Positions 35,671 through 44,185 of a DNA stretch of 64,000 nt are shown here, in pieces. This DNA comes from DASUAS01 sp963720765 (GTDB taxonomy: Bacteria > Actinomycetota > Acidimicrobiia > IMCC26256 > DASPTH01): NCBI GenBank assembly GCA_963720765.1, contig CAVRGS010000011.1:372001-436000 (forward strand), written 5' to 3'. The notes under the pieces are model-generated. The model was not told the DNA's origin and ran no database searches. It saw nothing but the letters and a program-made list of their open reading frames with translations. The position numbers and the translations under genes are program-made. Numbering within the stretch: position 1 is the stretch's first letter; each line of letters begins with the position of its first letter.

Positions 35671-36900
35671 CTACTGACCGAGCTGGCGGATGTCGAGCAC
35701 CATCGACGACAGCCCCAGGAAGAGGATCGGGATGATGAGCACCACGCTGATCGGGATGAACTTGCGGTAGTCGGCGTAGATCCGGCGGTGCTTGATCTTC
35801 GATGCGATCCACTCGTAGATGACGACGACCGCATGCCCACCGTCGAACGGCAGGATCGGCAACAGGTTGAACACCGCGAGGATGAAGCTGATCTGGCCGA
35901 GGAGCAGCGCGATCAACCAGAGGTTGTTGCCCACGAGGTCACTGCCGTTGTCGACGATGCCGATGAGCGACATCGGACGGTCGAGGTTCTCCTTGGAGCC
36001 CGCAGCGGGGGTGGCCGAGGTGAAGCTCTGCTGCGCCGACGTGCTCACGCCTGACGGCGAGAGTCGATCGCCGAGGATGCCGACGAAGCTGGTGGTGATG
36101 GTGCCCATCGTCTTGAACGATTCGGGGACCGCCTCGAGCACGCCGACGTCGCGCACGAGGGTGCCGGGACCGACACCGAGGAACCCCTGGCCGTTCTGCG
36201 ACTTCGGCGTGGCGGTGACGGTGACCTGCTGACCGTCGCGCAGCACCGTGATCGCGATCTGGTTGCCGCCGTTGCGTTCGATGACCGACTTGAGGTCGTC
36301 CCAATTGTCGACCGGCTTGCCGTTGACGCCAACGACCTTGTCGTTGGTCTGGAGCCCGGCCTCGTGCGCCGCGCTGCCGGCGACGATGCGCTCGACGGTG
36401 GTGTTCGGCCCGTCGTACACGCGGCCCTGACCGGCGATCACGACGAAGAACAGCACGAAGGCGATGAAGAAGTTGACGGTGACGCCGGCGAGGATCGTGG
36501 CCAGGCGCTTCCCCGGCGTCGCCTGGCGGAAGGTGCGGGGCTCGTCGGCAGGGTCGACCTCCTCGAGGTTGGTCATGCCGATGATGCGCACGTAGCCGCC
36601 CGCGGGGATGGCCTTCACGCCGTACTCGGTCTCGCCGCGGGTGAACGACCACAGCCGGGGACCGAAGCCGACGAAGAACTCGGTGACCTTCATGCCCGAG
36701 CGCTTGGCCATCCAGTAGTGGCCGAACTCGTGGAGCATGACCATGAGGATGATGCCGAGGATCAGGAGCAGTGGGGTGCGGCTGCCGGGCACGAAGATCG
36801 CCAACGCGATCATCGCGGCGACGAAGGCGAGCAGGATGCCGGTGGCGACGCGGCTGTTGACGTCGGCGCCGACGCCTGCTTCTTCCAGCGGATCTTTCAC
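35671..36900 (-). CDS. rseP: RseP-type M50 site-2 metalloprotease
   Basis: A 409-residue intramembrane zinc protease. The HEFGH motif is in the first membrane region (MVMLHEFGHYWMAKRSGM). A PDZ domain follows (VERIVAGSAAHEAGLQTNDK, VVGVNGKPVDNWDDL). The second zinc-ligand region is FNLLPILPFDGGHAVVVIYE. Members cut anti-sigma factors or signal peptides within the membrane. It starts with an ATG overlapping the dxr stop (ATGA at 36897-36900), so it is co-translated with dxr. Confidence 0.9.
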   Translation of the reverse strand: MKDPLEEAGVGADVNSRVATGILLAFVAAMIALAIFVPGSRTPLLLILGIILMVMLHEFGHYWMAKRSGMKVTEFFVGFGPRLWSFTRGETEYGVKAIPAGGYVRIIGMTNLEEVDPADEPRTFRQATPGKRLATILAGVTVNFFIAFVLFFVVIAGQGRVYDGPNTTVERIVAGSAAHEAGLQTNDKVVGVNGKPVDNWDDLKSVIERNGGNQIAITVLRDGQQVTVTATPKSQNGQGFLGVGPGTLVRDVGVLEAVPESFKTMGTITTSFVGILGDRLSPSGVSTSAQQSFTSATPAAGSKENLDRPMSLIGIVDNGSDLVGNNLWLIALLLGQISFILAVFNLLPILPFDGGHAVVVIYEWIASKIKHRRIYADYRKFIPISVVLIIPILFLGLSSMVLDIRQLGQ

Positions 36901-38010
36901 GCGGCTCGGTCCAGTCGCTCGATCGCGACAGTGGCGCGATCGCGCGCCACTCGGTCAGCTTCGAGAACGTCGGCGACGTCGTGAACGTTCCCGGTGCCGC
37001 CATCGAGTGCTTCGGCGTTGACCGTGGCGATGGCCGTCCAGGGGATGCGACCGTCGCGGAAAGCCTCGTTGGCGACCTCGTTGGCCCCGCTCAGGATGGC
37101 GGGTGCACTCCCTCCGGCACGGCCGGCCTCGAACGCCAGGCGCAGGCACGGGAAGGCGTCGAGATCGGGAGCTTCGAACGTGAGCTGCGACACCTCGGTC
37201 CAGTCGATGGCACCGAACGCCTCGGGCAACCGAGCCGGCGCACCGAGTGCCAGGCCGATGGGCAGGCGCATGTCCGGCATGGACAGCTGGGCGATGGTGG
37301 CACCGTCGACGAACTCGACCATGCTGTGGATCACCGACTGCGGATGCACGACCACCTCGATGCGGTCGAACGGGGTGCCGAACAGCTCATGGGCCTCGAT
37401 CACTTCGAGGCCCTTGTTCATCAGCGTCGACGAATCGATGGTGATCTTGGCCCCCATGTCCCACGTGGGGTGCTTGAGCGCGTCGCTCACGGTCACCGCG
37501 TCCAGCTGTTGGCGGGAGTACCCCCGGAAGGGGCCGCCACTGGCGGTGAGGACGAGCTTGTTGACCTCGCCGCTCTCTCCGGCGCGCAGGCACTGGTAGA
37601 GGGCGGAGTGCTCGCTGTCGACCGGGACGATCTCGCCCGCGCCCTTGTCGCGCACGGCGGCCACGACGGGACCGCCCGCGATGAGGCTCTCCTTGTTGGC
37701 CAGCGCCAGGCGCTTGCCGTGCTCGAGCGCGGCGAGCGTGGCCGGGAGGCCGGCGAAGCCGACGACCGCGTTGAGGACGACGTCGACCTCGGGAAGCGAC
37801 GCCAGTTCGGGGAGCACGTGAGGGGTATCGGCACAGAGGCGCGCCGAGTCGAGGGGTACCCCGAACTCTGCTGCCTGGGCCGTGCAGCAGCTCGCCGTTG
37901 CGCGCCGCCGCCAACGCGACCACCTCGTACTCGTCGCGATGGTTGCGGACGACGTCGAGCGCTTGGGTGCCGATCGAACCGGTGGAACCGAGGATGGCGA
38001 CGCGCCTCAT
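36897..38010 (-). CDS. dxr: 1-deoxy-D-xylulose 5-phosphate reductoisomerase (one frameshift in sequence)
   Basis: Dxr converts DXP to MEP, the first committed step of the MEP pathway. The NADPH-binding start is RRVAILGSTGSIGTQALDVV, followed by ALANKESLIAGG, the metal-binding PVDSEHSALYQCL, the flexible loop region LTASGGPFRGYSR and SSTLMNKGLEVIEAHELFG. A one-base G insertion near 37881 (CACGGCCC for CACGCCC), after NGELLH, shifts the frame; reading through gives about 370 residues. Starts at ATG 38010, 29 bp after cdsA. Confidence 0.92.
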
Positions 38011-38039
38011 CGAGCACCTGCTCGATGGACGGCGACGCA

Positions 38040-39516
38040 TCAGATGAGCCCGCGCGCGACCACCAGGTAGTACACCGCCGGGAGGCAGAACAACATGGCG
38101 TCGAACCGGTCGAGCACGCCCCCGTGCCCCGGCAGGATGGTGCCGAAGTCCTTGAGCCCGAGGTCGCGCTTCAGCATCGACTCGACCAGGTCGCCGAGCG
38201 GGGCGAAGACCGCCACCACGATGCCGAGCAACAGACCGTTGGACAGCGAGTTCCACGGGTGCAGGCCGACGATGGCGATGAGGATGCCCATCACCACCGA
38301 GGCAGCCATGCCGCCGGCCAGGCCCTCGAGGGTCTTGTTGGGCGACACGTCGGGCATGAGCGGTCGGTGCCCCATGCGCGAGCCGACGAAGTAGCCGGCG
38401 ACGTCGTAGCTCACCGCGCACAACACGAGCCCGATGATCATGCCGACGCCGTCGGGGAACACGAGCAGCAACCCGGCGAAGCCGCCGAGGATGCCGACGT
38501 AGGAGAAGCCGAAGATCGTGACCGCGGCGTTGACCATGGGCCGTGCGTGCACGACCTTGGCCAGGTACCAGAACAAGGTGAACGCGACGACGACCGCGGT
38601 GACGAGCGGGAACGCCCGTTCACCGTGGTTGTAGGCGATGCCGACCATCGAGAGTGAGCCGAGGAGGGCGAGCAACGTCGCGGGCTGGAACCCCGCCCGG
38701 CGGAAGCCCTCGAAGAGCTCGAACGCGGCCGCGGCGACGATCACGGTGACGAGCACCGCGGTGCCGGCCCGACCGATGACGAACGCCAGCAACGCGACCG
38801 CGGCGAGCACCGCGCCGGTGATGACGCGGGTCGTGAGGTCGTCGCCCGACGGCGTGACGCGCGGCGTGGCGGTGACGTGCGGGGCGTCGGTCTCGTCCTC
38901 GATGGTCGGGAACTGCGATCCCGCGGCCGCAGCGGCGCCGCCGCGACGCGAGCGCGTCGGCCTGGTGCGAGTGCGGCGCTCGGGCACGGCGCGGCGCGCA
39001 GCGACCTGGGCGGCGAACTCTTCGTCGTCGTCGATCTCGGGAACGTCGACGAGCGCGCCCATGGCGGTGGTCTCGTCGTGGAGTCCCTCGTCGCCGAGGG
39101 AGAAGTCGGAATCGCCGTAGTCGCCGACGTCGGAGCGGAACCGCGGCTCGTTCGACGCGGCGGCCCAGACCTCTTCGTCGCCCGGCTCGTCGGCGATCAT
39201 CGGCACTTCCCCCGTGGCTGGCTCGGTCCAGTGTGGCAACGGCATGGATCCTGATCCCTCGCCGAGGGGCGGCGCCGGCGCGGGCCGCACCGGCGGGTCC
39301 GGGGTCCTCACCGGGGAGCCGGTCGGCGGGCAGGGGGAACCGGGCTGCGGGCTGCACGTCGTCGGGGGGCGCGGCGCGACGCCGCCGGCGGGGTGGCTCC
39401 TCGGGCTTGGCGCGGTCGGGACCGCCGTCGACGGCGGCCTGGGCCTCTTCTGCGCCCAGGATCCGCACACCCTCTGCGGGCGGCGCCTCGGACCGATCGT
39501 CATCGAATTCGGGCAC
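38040..39516 (-). CDS. cdsA: CDP-diacylglycerol synthase with long acidic N-terminal extension (one frameshift in sequence)
   Basis: CdsA makes CDP-diacylglycerol for phospholipid synthesis. The C-terminal 260 residues carry about eight membrane segments and the signature DLVESMLKRDLGLKDFGTIL followed by PGHGGVLDRFDAML. They are preceded by a soluble N-terminal region of about 225 residues rich in Asp, Glu, Pro and Arg (for example GDYGDSDFSLGDEGLHDE), much longer than the ordinary short leader. A GTG at 39516 with a GGAGGAT site upstream is the likely start. The first 70 or so residues are in a different frame, so one base is wrong near 39240-39300. Confidence 0.88.
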
Positions 39517-39625
39517 TCGATCCTCCGGAACGTCTGCGCTGCCTCCAGGGTAGACCGCCCGCCCCTCGCGGTGGCGGCCCGCCTGAAGGCCCTCTCCGTT
39601 GAACGAACTCCGAGAGCGTCGAACA

Positions 39626-39742
39626 GTGAGCAGCTCCGTCTCCTCTGCTCAGCCTGTCGGACCCGACCTACACCGTGAGCAGCTCCGTCTCCTCTGCTCA
39701 GCCTGTCGGACCCGACCTACACCGTGAGCAGCTCCGTCTCCT
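39626..39742. repeat. 49-bp perfect tandem duplication at the 3' end of frr
   Basis: A 49-bp unit occurs twice in perfect register (39626-39674 and 39675-39723), followed by the first 19 bases of a third copy (39724-39742) that is the true end of the frr coding region. On the minus strand each unit contains the last frr codons with its TAG stop, and the 12-base palindrome GTCGGGTCCGAC (39705-39716 and 39656-39667). A longer inverted repeat (TGAGCAG / CTGCTCA) is also present. The palindrome just after the stop looks like a terminator or processing stem. Confidence 0.85.
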
Positions 39743-40295
39743 TGTGCTTGAGGAGCTCGTCGATCTCGGCGACGACCTCGTGGGTGCGCTTCTCGAGGTC
39801 CTTCTCGGCCCGGTCGAGGTCGTCCTTGCTGATCTCGCCGTCCTTCTCGAGGTGCTCGAGCTCCTGGCGGGCGTGCCGGCGGGCGTTGCGCACCGCCACC
39901 CTGCCCTCCTCGGCGCGGTGCTTGCACCACCTTCACGAAGTCCTTGCGACGCTCCTCGGTGAGCTCCGGGAACGTGAGGCGGATGATCTCGCCGTCGTTC
40001 GACGGGTTCACCCCGAGGTCGCTCTGCTGGATGGCCTTCTCGATCGCCTTGAGGTCGACTTGTCGTAGGGGGCGATCGTGAGCACGCGCGGCTCGGGCAC
40101 GCCGAAGCCCGCGATCTGCTGGAGCGGGACGTCGCTCCCGTAGACCTCGATCCGCAACTTCTCCACCAGGGCCGACGACGCCCGGCCGGTCCGCACCGCC
40201 GCGAATTCGGCCTGCAGGTGGGCGACCGCCTTCTTCATCTTGTCGGCGCAGTCGTCGAGCACGAGTGCCTTCATCTCGTCGCCATCAGAACTCAC
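39717..40295 (-). CDS. frr: Ribosome recycling factor (two frameshifts in sequence)
   Basis: RRF splits post-termination ribosomes with EF-G. The conserved N-terminal helix MKKAVAHLQAEFAAVRTGRA, the middle domain VPLQQIAGFGVPEPRVLTIA, NPSNDGEIIRLTFPELTEER and the C-terminal helix KDLEKRTHEVVAEIDELLKH are all present, but in three frames. A base is missing near 40060 (ACCTC for ACCCTC) and one is extra near 39920 (GTGCAAG for GTGAAG). The corrected protein is about 192 residues. The GTG at 40295 follows GAAGGTGG; an internal ATG at 40274 is a possible alternative. Confidence 0.9.
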
Positions 40296-40323
40296 GAAGT
40301 CACCACCTTCACGTGATCGGGCT

Positions 40324-41076
40324 TCAAGGAGTCGCGCCCGAGCTGACGAGCGTGCCGATGCGCTCACCCAGGAGCGCGCGACGGATGTTGCCGGGCGCGG
40401 TGACGTCGAACACCACGATCGGCAGCTCGTTGTCCATGCAGAACGTGATCGCGGTGGAGTCCATCACCTTCAGACCCTTGTTGAGGATCTCGAAGTGGCT
40501 CACGTCGGTGAGCTTCACCGCCGTGGGATCGAGGCGCGGGTCGGCGCTGTAGACGCCGTCGACGCCGGAATGCGTGCCCTTCAGGATCGCCTGCGCGCCG
40601 ATCTCGGCCGCCCGCAACGCCGCGGTCGTGTCGGTGGTGAAGTACGGGTTGCCGGTACCGGCGGCGAACACCACCACCCGCCCCTTCTCGAGGTGGCGGA
40701 TGGCCCGACGCGGGATGAACGGCTCCGCCACCTGCGACATCGTGATCGCGGTCTGGACGCGAGTCGTCTGCCCGACCGCCTCGAGCGAGTCCTGCAGCGC
40801 CAGCGCATTGATCACGGTCGCGAGCATGCCCATGTAATCGGCGCGAGCGCGGTCCATGCCGCGCGTCGCGCCCGACATGCCCCGCCAGATGTTGCCGCCG
40901 CCGACGACCACCGCGATCTCGACGCCGAGCTCCACACGCGCGTCGGCCACCTCTTCGGCGATGCGCTGCACGACAGCAGCATCGATGCCGTAGTTGATGG
41001 TGCTGTCGGCGAACGCCTCACCCGAGAGCTTGAGGACGACGCGGCGGTACTCGCTCCCGACCGTCGAATCGCTCAT
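40324..41076 (-). CDS. pyrH: Uridylate (UMP) kinase
   Basis: PyrH phosphorylates UMP to UDP. The 250-residue amino-acid-kinase fold protein has VVLKLSGEAFADS, IAVVVGGGNIWRGM, the MGMLATVINALALQDSLE segment and GTGNPYFTTDTTAALRAAEI. It follows tsf by 11 bp and precedes frr by 28 bp, in the standard rpsB-tsf-pyrH-frr order. Usually allosterically controlled by GTP and UTP. Confidence 0.95.
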   Translation of the reverse strand: MSDSTVGSEYRRVVLKLSGEAFADSTINYGIDAAVVQRIAEEVADARVELGVEIAVVVGGGNIWRGMSGATRGMDRARADYMGMLATVINALALQDSLEAVGQTTRVQTAITMSQVAEPFIPRRAIRHLEKGRVVVFAAGTGNPYFTTDTTAALRAAEIGAQAILKGTHSGVDGVYSADPRLDPTAVKLTDVSHFEILNKGLKVMDSTAITFCMDNELPIVVFDVTAPGNIRRALLGERIGTLVSSGATP

Positions 41077-41087
41077 GTGATCGGACG

Positions 41088-41930
41088 CTAGTCCTCGCCC
41101 ACCTTCACGCGGGCGAACCGCGTGAGCTTGGCGTCGCCACCGAGGCCCTCGACGAGCTTCGCGATGCTGACCTTCGGGTCTTTCACCGACGGCTGCTCGA
41201 GCAGCGTGACGTCCTTGTAGAACGCGTTGAGCCGACCCTTGACCGCGCCCTCGAGCTTGGCCTCGGGCACGCCCTCGTTGCGGCTCTTCTCCTCGATCAC
41301 CGCCTGCTCACGCGCGAGCACGTCGGCTGGGACGTCGTCGCGGGACAGGTACGCCGGCGCAGCGAAGGAGATGTGCAGCGCGATCTCGTGCGCGACCGCG
41401 CGGGCAGCCTCGTTCGACGGGTCGACGCCGCTGATCTCGACCAGCACCGCAATGGTGCCGCGGTCGCTCTGGTTGTGGCGGTACCCGTCGAGCAGACCGT
41501 CGGACTCGAAGCGCACGACTCGACCGAGCATGACGTTCTCGCCGAGCTTGCCGGCGAGCTGCTGGAGGGTGTCACCGACGGTCGAACCCTCGAAGGGCAG
41601 CGCAGCGACGTCGCCGTCACCGTTGGCGGCGACGAGCTTGGTGAGGTCGGAGAGCAGCGAGGTGAACTCGGTGCCCTTGGCGACGAAGTCGGTGTTGCAA
41701 TTGAGCTCGACGATGGCGCCGACGTTGCCGTCGACGATGACGTCGACCGCCCCCTCGGTGGCCTCGCGGTCGCTGAGCTTGCCCGCCTTGGCGATGCCCT
41801 TGGCGCGCAGCCAGTCCATGGCGTCGTCCAACTTGCCGTCCGACTCTTCGAGGGCCTGCTTGCAGTCCAGCATTCCGGCGCCGGTCGCCTTGCGCAACGC
41901 GGCGATGTCCTTGGCCGAGTACTCAGCCAT
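41088..41930 (-). CDS. tsf: Elongation factor Ts
   Basis: EF-Ts is the nucleotide-exchange factor for EF-Tu. The UBA-like N-terminus and the TDFV signature are clear: AALRKATGAGMLDCKQALEE, IVELNCNTDFVAKGTEF, and ALHISFAAPAYLSRDDVP. Length (280 residues) is that of the long bacterial form. The start ATG at 41930 overlaps the rpsB stop by 8 bp, so translation is coupled. Confidence 0.96.
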   Translation of the reverse strand: MAEYSAKDIAALRKATGAGMLDCKQALEESDGKLDDAMDWLRAKGIAKAGKLSDREATEGAVDVIVDGNVGAIVELNCNTDFVAKGTEFTSLLSDLTKLVAANGDGDVAALPFEGSTVGDTLQQLAGKLGENVMLGRVVRFESDGLLDGYRHNQSDRGTIAVLVEISGVDPSNEAARAVAHEIALHISFAAPAYLSRDDVPADVLAREQAVIEEKSRNEGVPEAKLEGAVKGRLNAFYKDVTLLEQPSVKDPKVSIAKLVEGLGGDAKLTRFARVKVGED

Positions 41931-42864
41931 TCGTATCGCTCTCCTGGATCTCGGTGGTGCCCGGGTCAGCCGCCTCGGGCTCGGGGGTCTCGGTCTTGGC
42001 CTCGGCCAGCTTCGCCTCGCGCGCCCGCTGGGCGGCGGCCGCGGCGTCGCGCGCCTTCTGCTGCTCCGCTTCCTTCGCCGCCTGCTCCTCGGGCGTCAGC
42101 TTCTTGGGCGCCGGGGGTGCGGGCTTGGCCGCGTCGGCCTTGGCGCCCGCCTTGGCCTGCTTGCGGGACCGCAGCCACTGCCCCTCGATCACGGCGTCGG
42201 CCACGATGCGGGACATGAGGTTGGCGGAGCGGATGGCGTCGTCGTTGCCGGGGATCACGAAGTCGATGACGTCGGGATCGCAGTTGGTGTCGACGACGGC
42301 GATCACCGGGATGCCGAGGCGGTTGGCCTCGGTGACCGCGATGTGCTCCTTCTTGGTGTCGATCACGAAGATCGCGTCGGGCGCCTTCTCCATCGTGCGG
42401 ATGCCGCCGAGGTTGCGCTCGAGCTTGGCGACCTCACGCTTGACCTTGAGGCCTTCCTTCTTGATCATCTGCTCGGTCTCGCCGGTGGAGACCAGGCGCT
42501 CCAGCTCGTGCATCTTGTTGACGCGCCCGTGCACGGTCTGGAAGTTGGTGAGCATCCCGCCCAGCCAGCGGTAGTTGACGTACGGGGAGTTGGCCCGGTT
42601 CGCCTGCGCCTGGATCGGTTCCTGGGCCTGCTTCTTGGTGCCGACGAAGAGGACCGTGCCGCCGTTCTCGACGGTGTGGCGCACGAACCGGTAGGCGGTG
42701 TCGATGCGCTCGAGCGTCTGCTGCAGGTCGATGATGTAGATCCCGTTGCGCTCCCCGAAGATGAACCGCTTCATCTTGGGGTTCCAGCGCCGGGTCTGGT
42801 GACCGAAGTGGACTCCGGCCTCGAGCAGCTGCTTCATGGTGACGACGGCCGTTGCTTCTGCCAC
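41923..42864 (-). CDS. rpsB: 30S ribosomal protein S2 with charged C-terminal extension
   Basis: S2 lies on the solvent side of the 30S subunit. The core (about residues 8-230) has LLEAGVHFGHQTRRWNPKMK, NGIYIIDLQQTLERIDTAYR and VDTNCDPDVIDFVIPGNDDA. After about residue 230 comes an Ala/Lys/Glu-rich tail of some 80 residues (EEQAAKEAEQQKARDAAAAA), longer than in E. coli but common in actinobacteria. The GTG at 42864 is preceded by AAAGGACG. The 217-bp upstream region should hold its promoter; I saw no clear box in it. Confidence 0.95.
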   Translation of the reverse strand: MAEATAVVTMKQLLEAGVHFGHQTRRWNPKMKRFIFGERNGIYIIDLQQTLERIDTAYRFVRHTVENGGTVLFVGTKKQAQEPIQAQANRANSPYVNYRWLGGMLTNFQTVHGRVNKMHELERLVSTGETEQMIKKEGLKVKREVAKLERNLGGIRTMEKAPDAIFVIDTKKEHIAVTEANRLGIPVIAVVDTNCDPDVIDFVIPGNDDAIRSANLMSRIVADAVIEGQWLRSRKQAKAGAKADAAKPAPPAPKKLTPEEQAAKEAEQQKARDAAAAAQRAREAKLAEAKTETPEPEAADPGTTEIQESDTNG

Positions 42865-43081
42865 GGGACGTCCTTTCGTTCGTGCAGTCGCTCGTGGCGA
42901 CGCCGACCGCGTGCGGTCGCCGGGCCCGGTGCGAGCTGCTCCTCGGTTGTTCCTCCGCCCACCGGCGACCGGGTTGCCCCGGACGACCTCGGAATGCGGG
43001 CGTGCGTGATCCCGGGTCAGATGACTCGGGTCGGGGACGAGTGTAGCGGGCGGCCTCCGAGCCCTTGCCCGGCAAAGGGCG

Positions 43082-44185
43082 TCAGGGCAGGCGGCGCAAC
43101 TGGACCTCCCAGTCGTGGAGGCGCAGGGCCAGGAGCACGCCCCGACCCGAGGCCCGAGGGACACCCAGGATGGCCACCGGGAGCCCGCCGAGACGGCGCG
43201 GGGCGAGGTTCTGGACGACGTGGCCGTCACGCCGGTCGAGCACGTGGAGCACGCCGGCGTACGACGTGAACGCCACCCGTTCGCGGCTGAGGACGACCCG
43301 CGTGGACAGCAGCACGTCGGCGAGGTCGTGCTGCCAGCGCAGCCTCCCCGTCGCCGGGTCGAGCACGGTGACGACCCCGAAGTGGTCGACGACGGCGACC
43401 GCGTGGCCGTCGACCGCGGGCTCGATCGCCGCCTCGAACGACGCGGGGACCGGGGTCTGCCACTGCAGCTCACCGGTGGCGAGGTCGTGCGCCTCGACGC
43501 GCGCGTGCCGGTTGCCGTCGCCGATCGCGACCACGACCCTCCGGGCGTGCACCGTGGGGGCGGCGGTGGAGCGATCGGTCGGCGATGCCCAACGGAGCGC
43601 GCCCGTGGTGAGGTCGAGCACGCGCACGGCGGGCGACTCGGACTCGTGCCAGGTGGCGACGACCGAGCCGGTCGCCAGGTCGACTCGGGCCCCCGACCAG
43701 AGGATGCCCGGGTACTGCACCGACCAGCGGGGCGCGCCGGCGACGGGGTCGAGCGCGGCGAGGGTGCCGACGTCGTCGCCGACGAGGACGACGTTGCCGG
43801 CGACAGCGACCGAGTTCACCGGCGCGGGCACCGGTCGGGTCCAGCGCACGGCACCGTCGGCTCGGGCCAACGCGGTGATCGAAAGTCGGCCGCCCACGAC
43901 CACGAGGTCGGGTCCGAGCGCGGGGTGGCCGAGCCCGACGTCGATCGGTGCGACGCGCCACCGCACCCGGCCAGCGGCGTCGAGCACGCGAACCGACTGC
44001 GCGTTGGAGGTGACGACCATGCCGTCGGCATCGGCGGCGAGATCGGACGGCCCGTCGCCGATCACGGTGCGCCACACGACCGGCGACGCGGCGTCGGACG
44101 CGCCGAACGCAGGACGGGCGACGAACCAGCTCGCGGCCACCGCCACGACGACCGCAATCGCGGTGCGGACGGGTTGCGCGCTCAC
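43082..44185 (-). CDS. PQQ-like beta-propeller repeat protein, exported
   Basis: About 367 residues with an N-terminal hydrophobic signal or anchor (RTAIAVVVAVAASWFVARPA). The body is a chain of about seven propeller repeats of the form GTLAALDPVAGAPRWSV, VRVLDLTTGALRWAS, VTVLDPATGRLRWQHD, the pattern of PQQ/BamB-like proteins. None of the PQQ-binding catalytic residues can be assigned, so it is likely structural. It begins with GTG overlapping the stop of the M23/lipase-like gene (GTGA at 44182-44185), so the pair are made together and probably act together at the cell surface. Confidence 0.7.
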   Translation of the reverse strand: MSAQPVRTAIAVVVAVAASWFVARPAFGASDAASPVVWRTVIGDGPSDLAADADGMVVTSNAQSVRVLDAAGRVRWRVAPIDVGLGHPALGPDLVVVGGRLSITALARADGAVRWTRPVPAPVNSVAVAGNVVLVGDDVGTLAALDPVAGAPRWSVQYPGILWSGARVDLATGSVVATWHESESPAVRVLDLTTGALRWASPTDRSTAAPTVHARRVVVAIGDGNRHARVEAHDLATGELQWQTPVPASFEAAIEPAVDGHAVAVVDHFGVVTVLDPATGRLRWQHDLADVLLSTRVVLSRERVAFTSYAGVLHVLDRRDGHVVQNLAPRRLGGLPVAILGVPRASGRGVLLALRLHDWEVQLRRLP

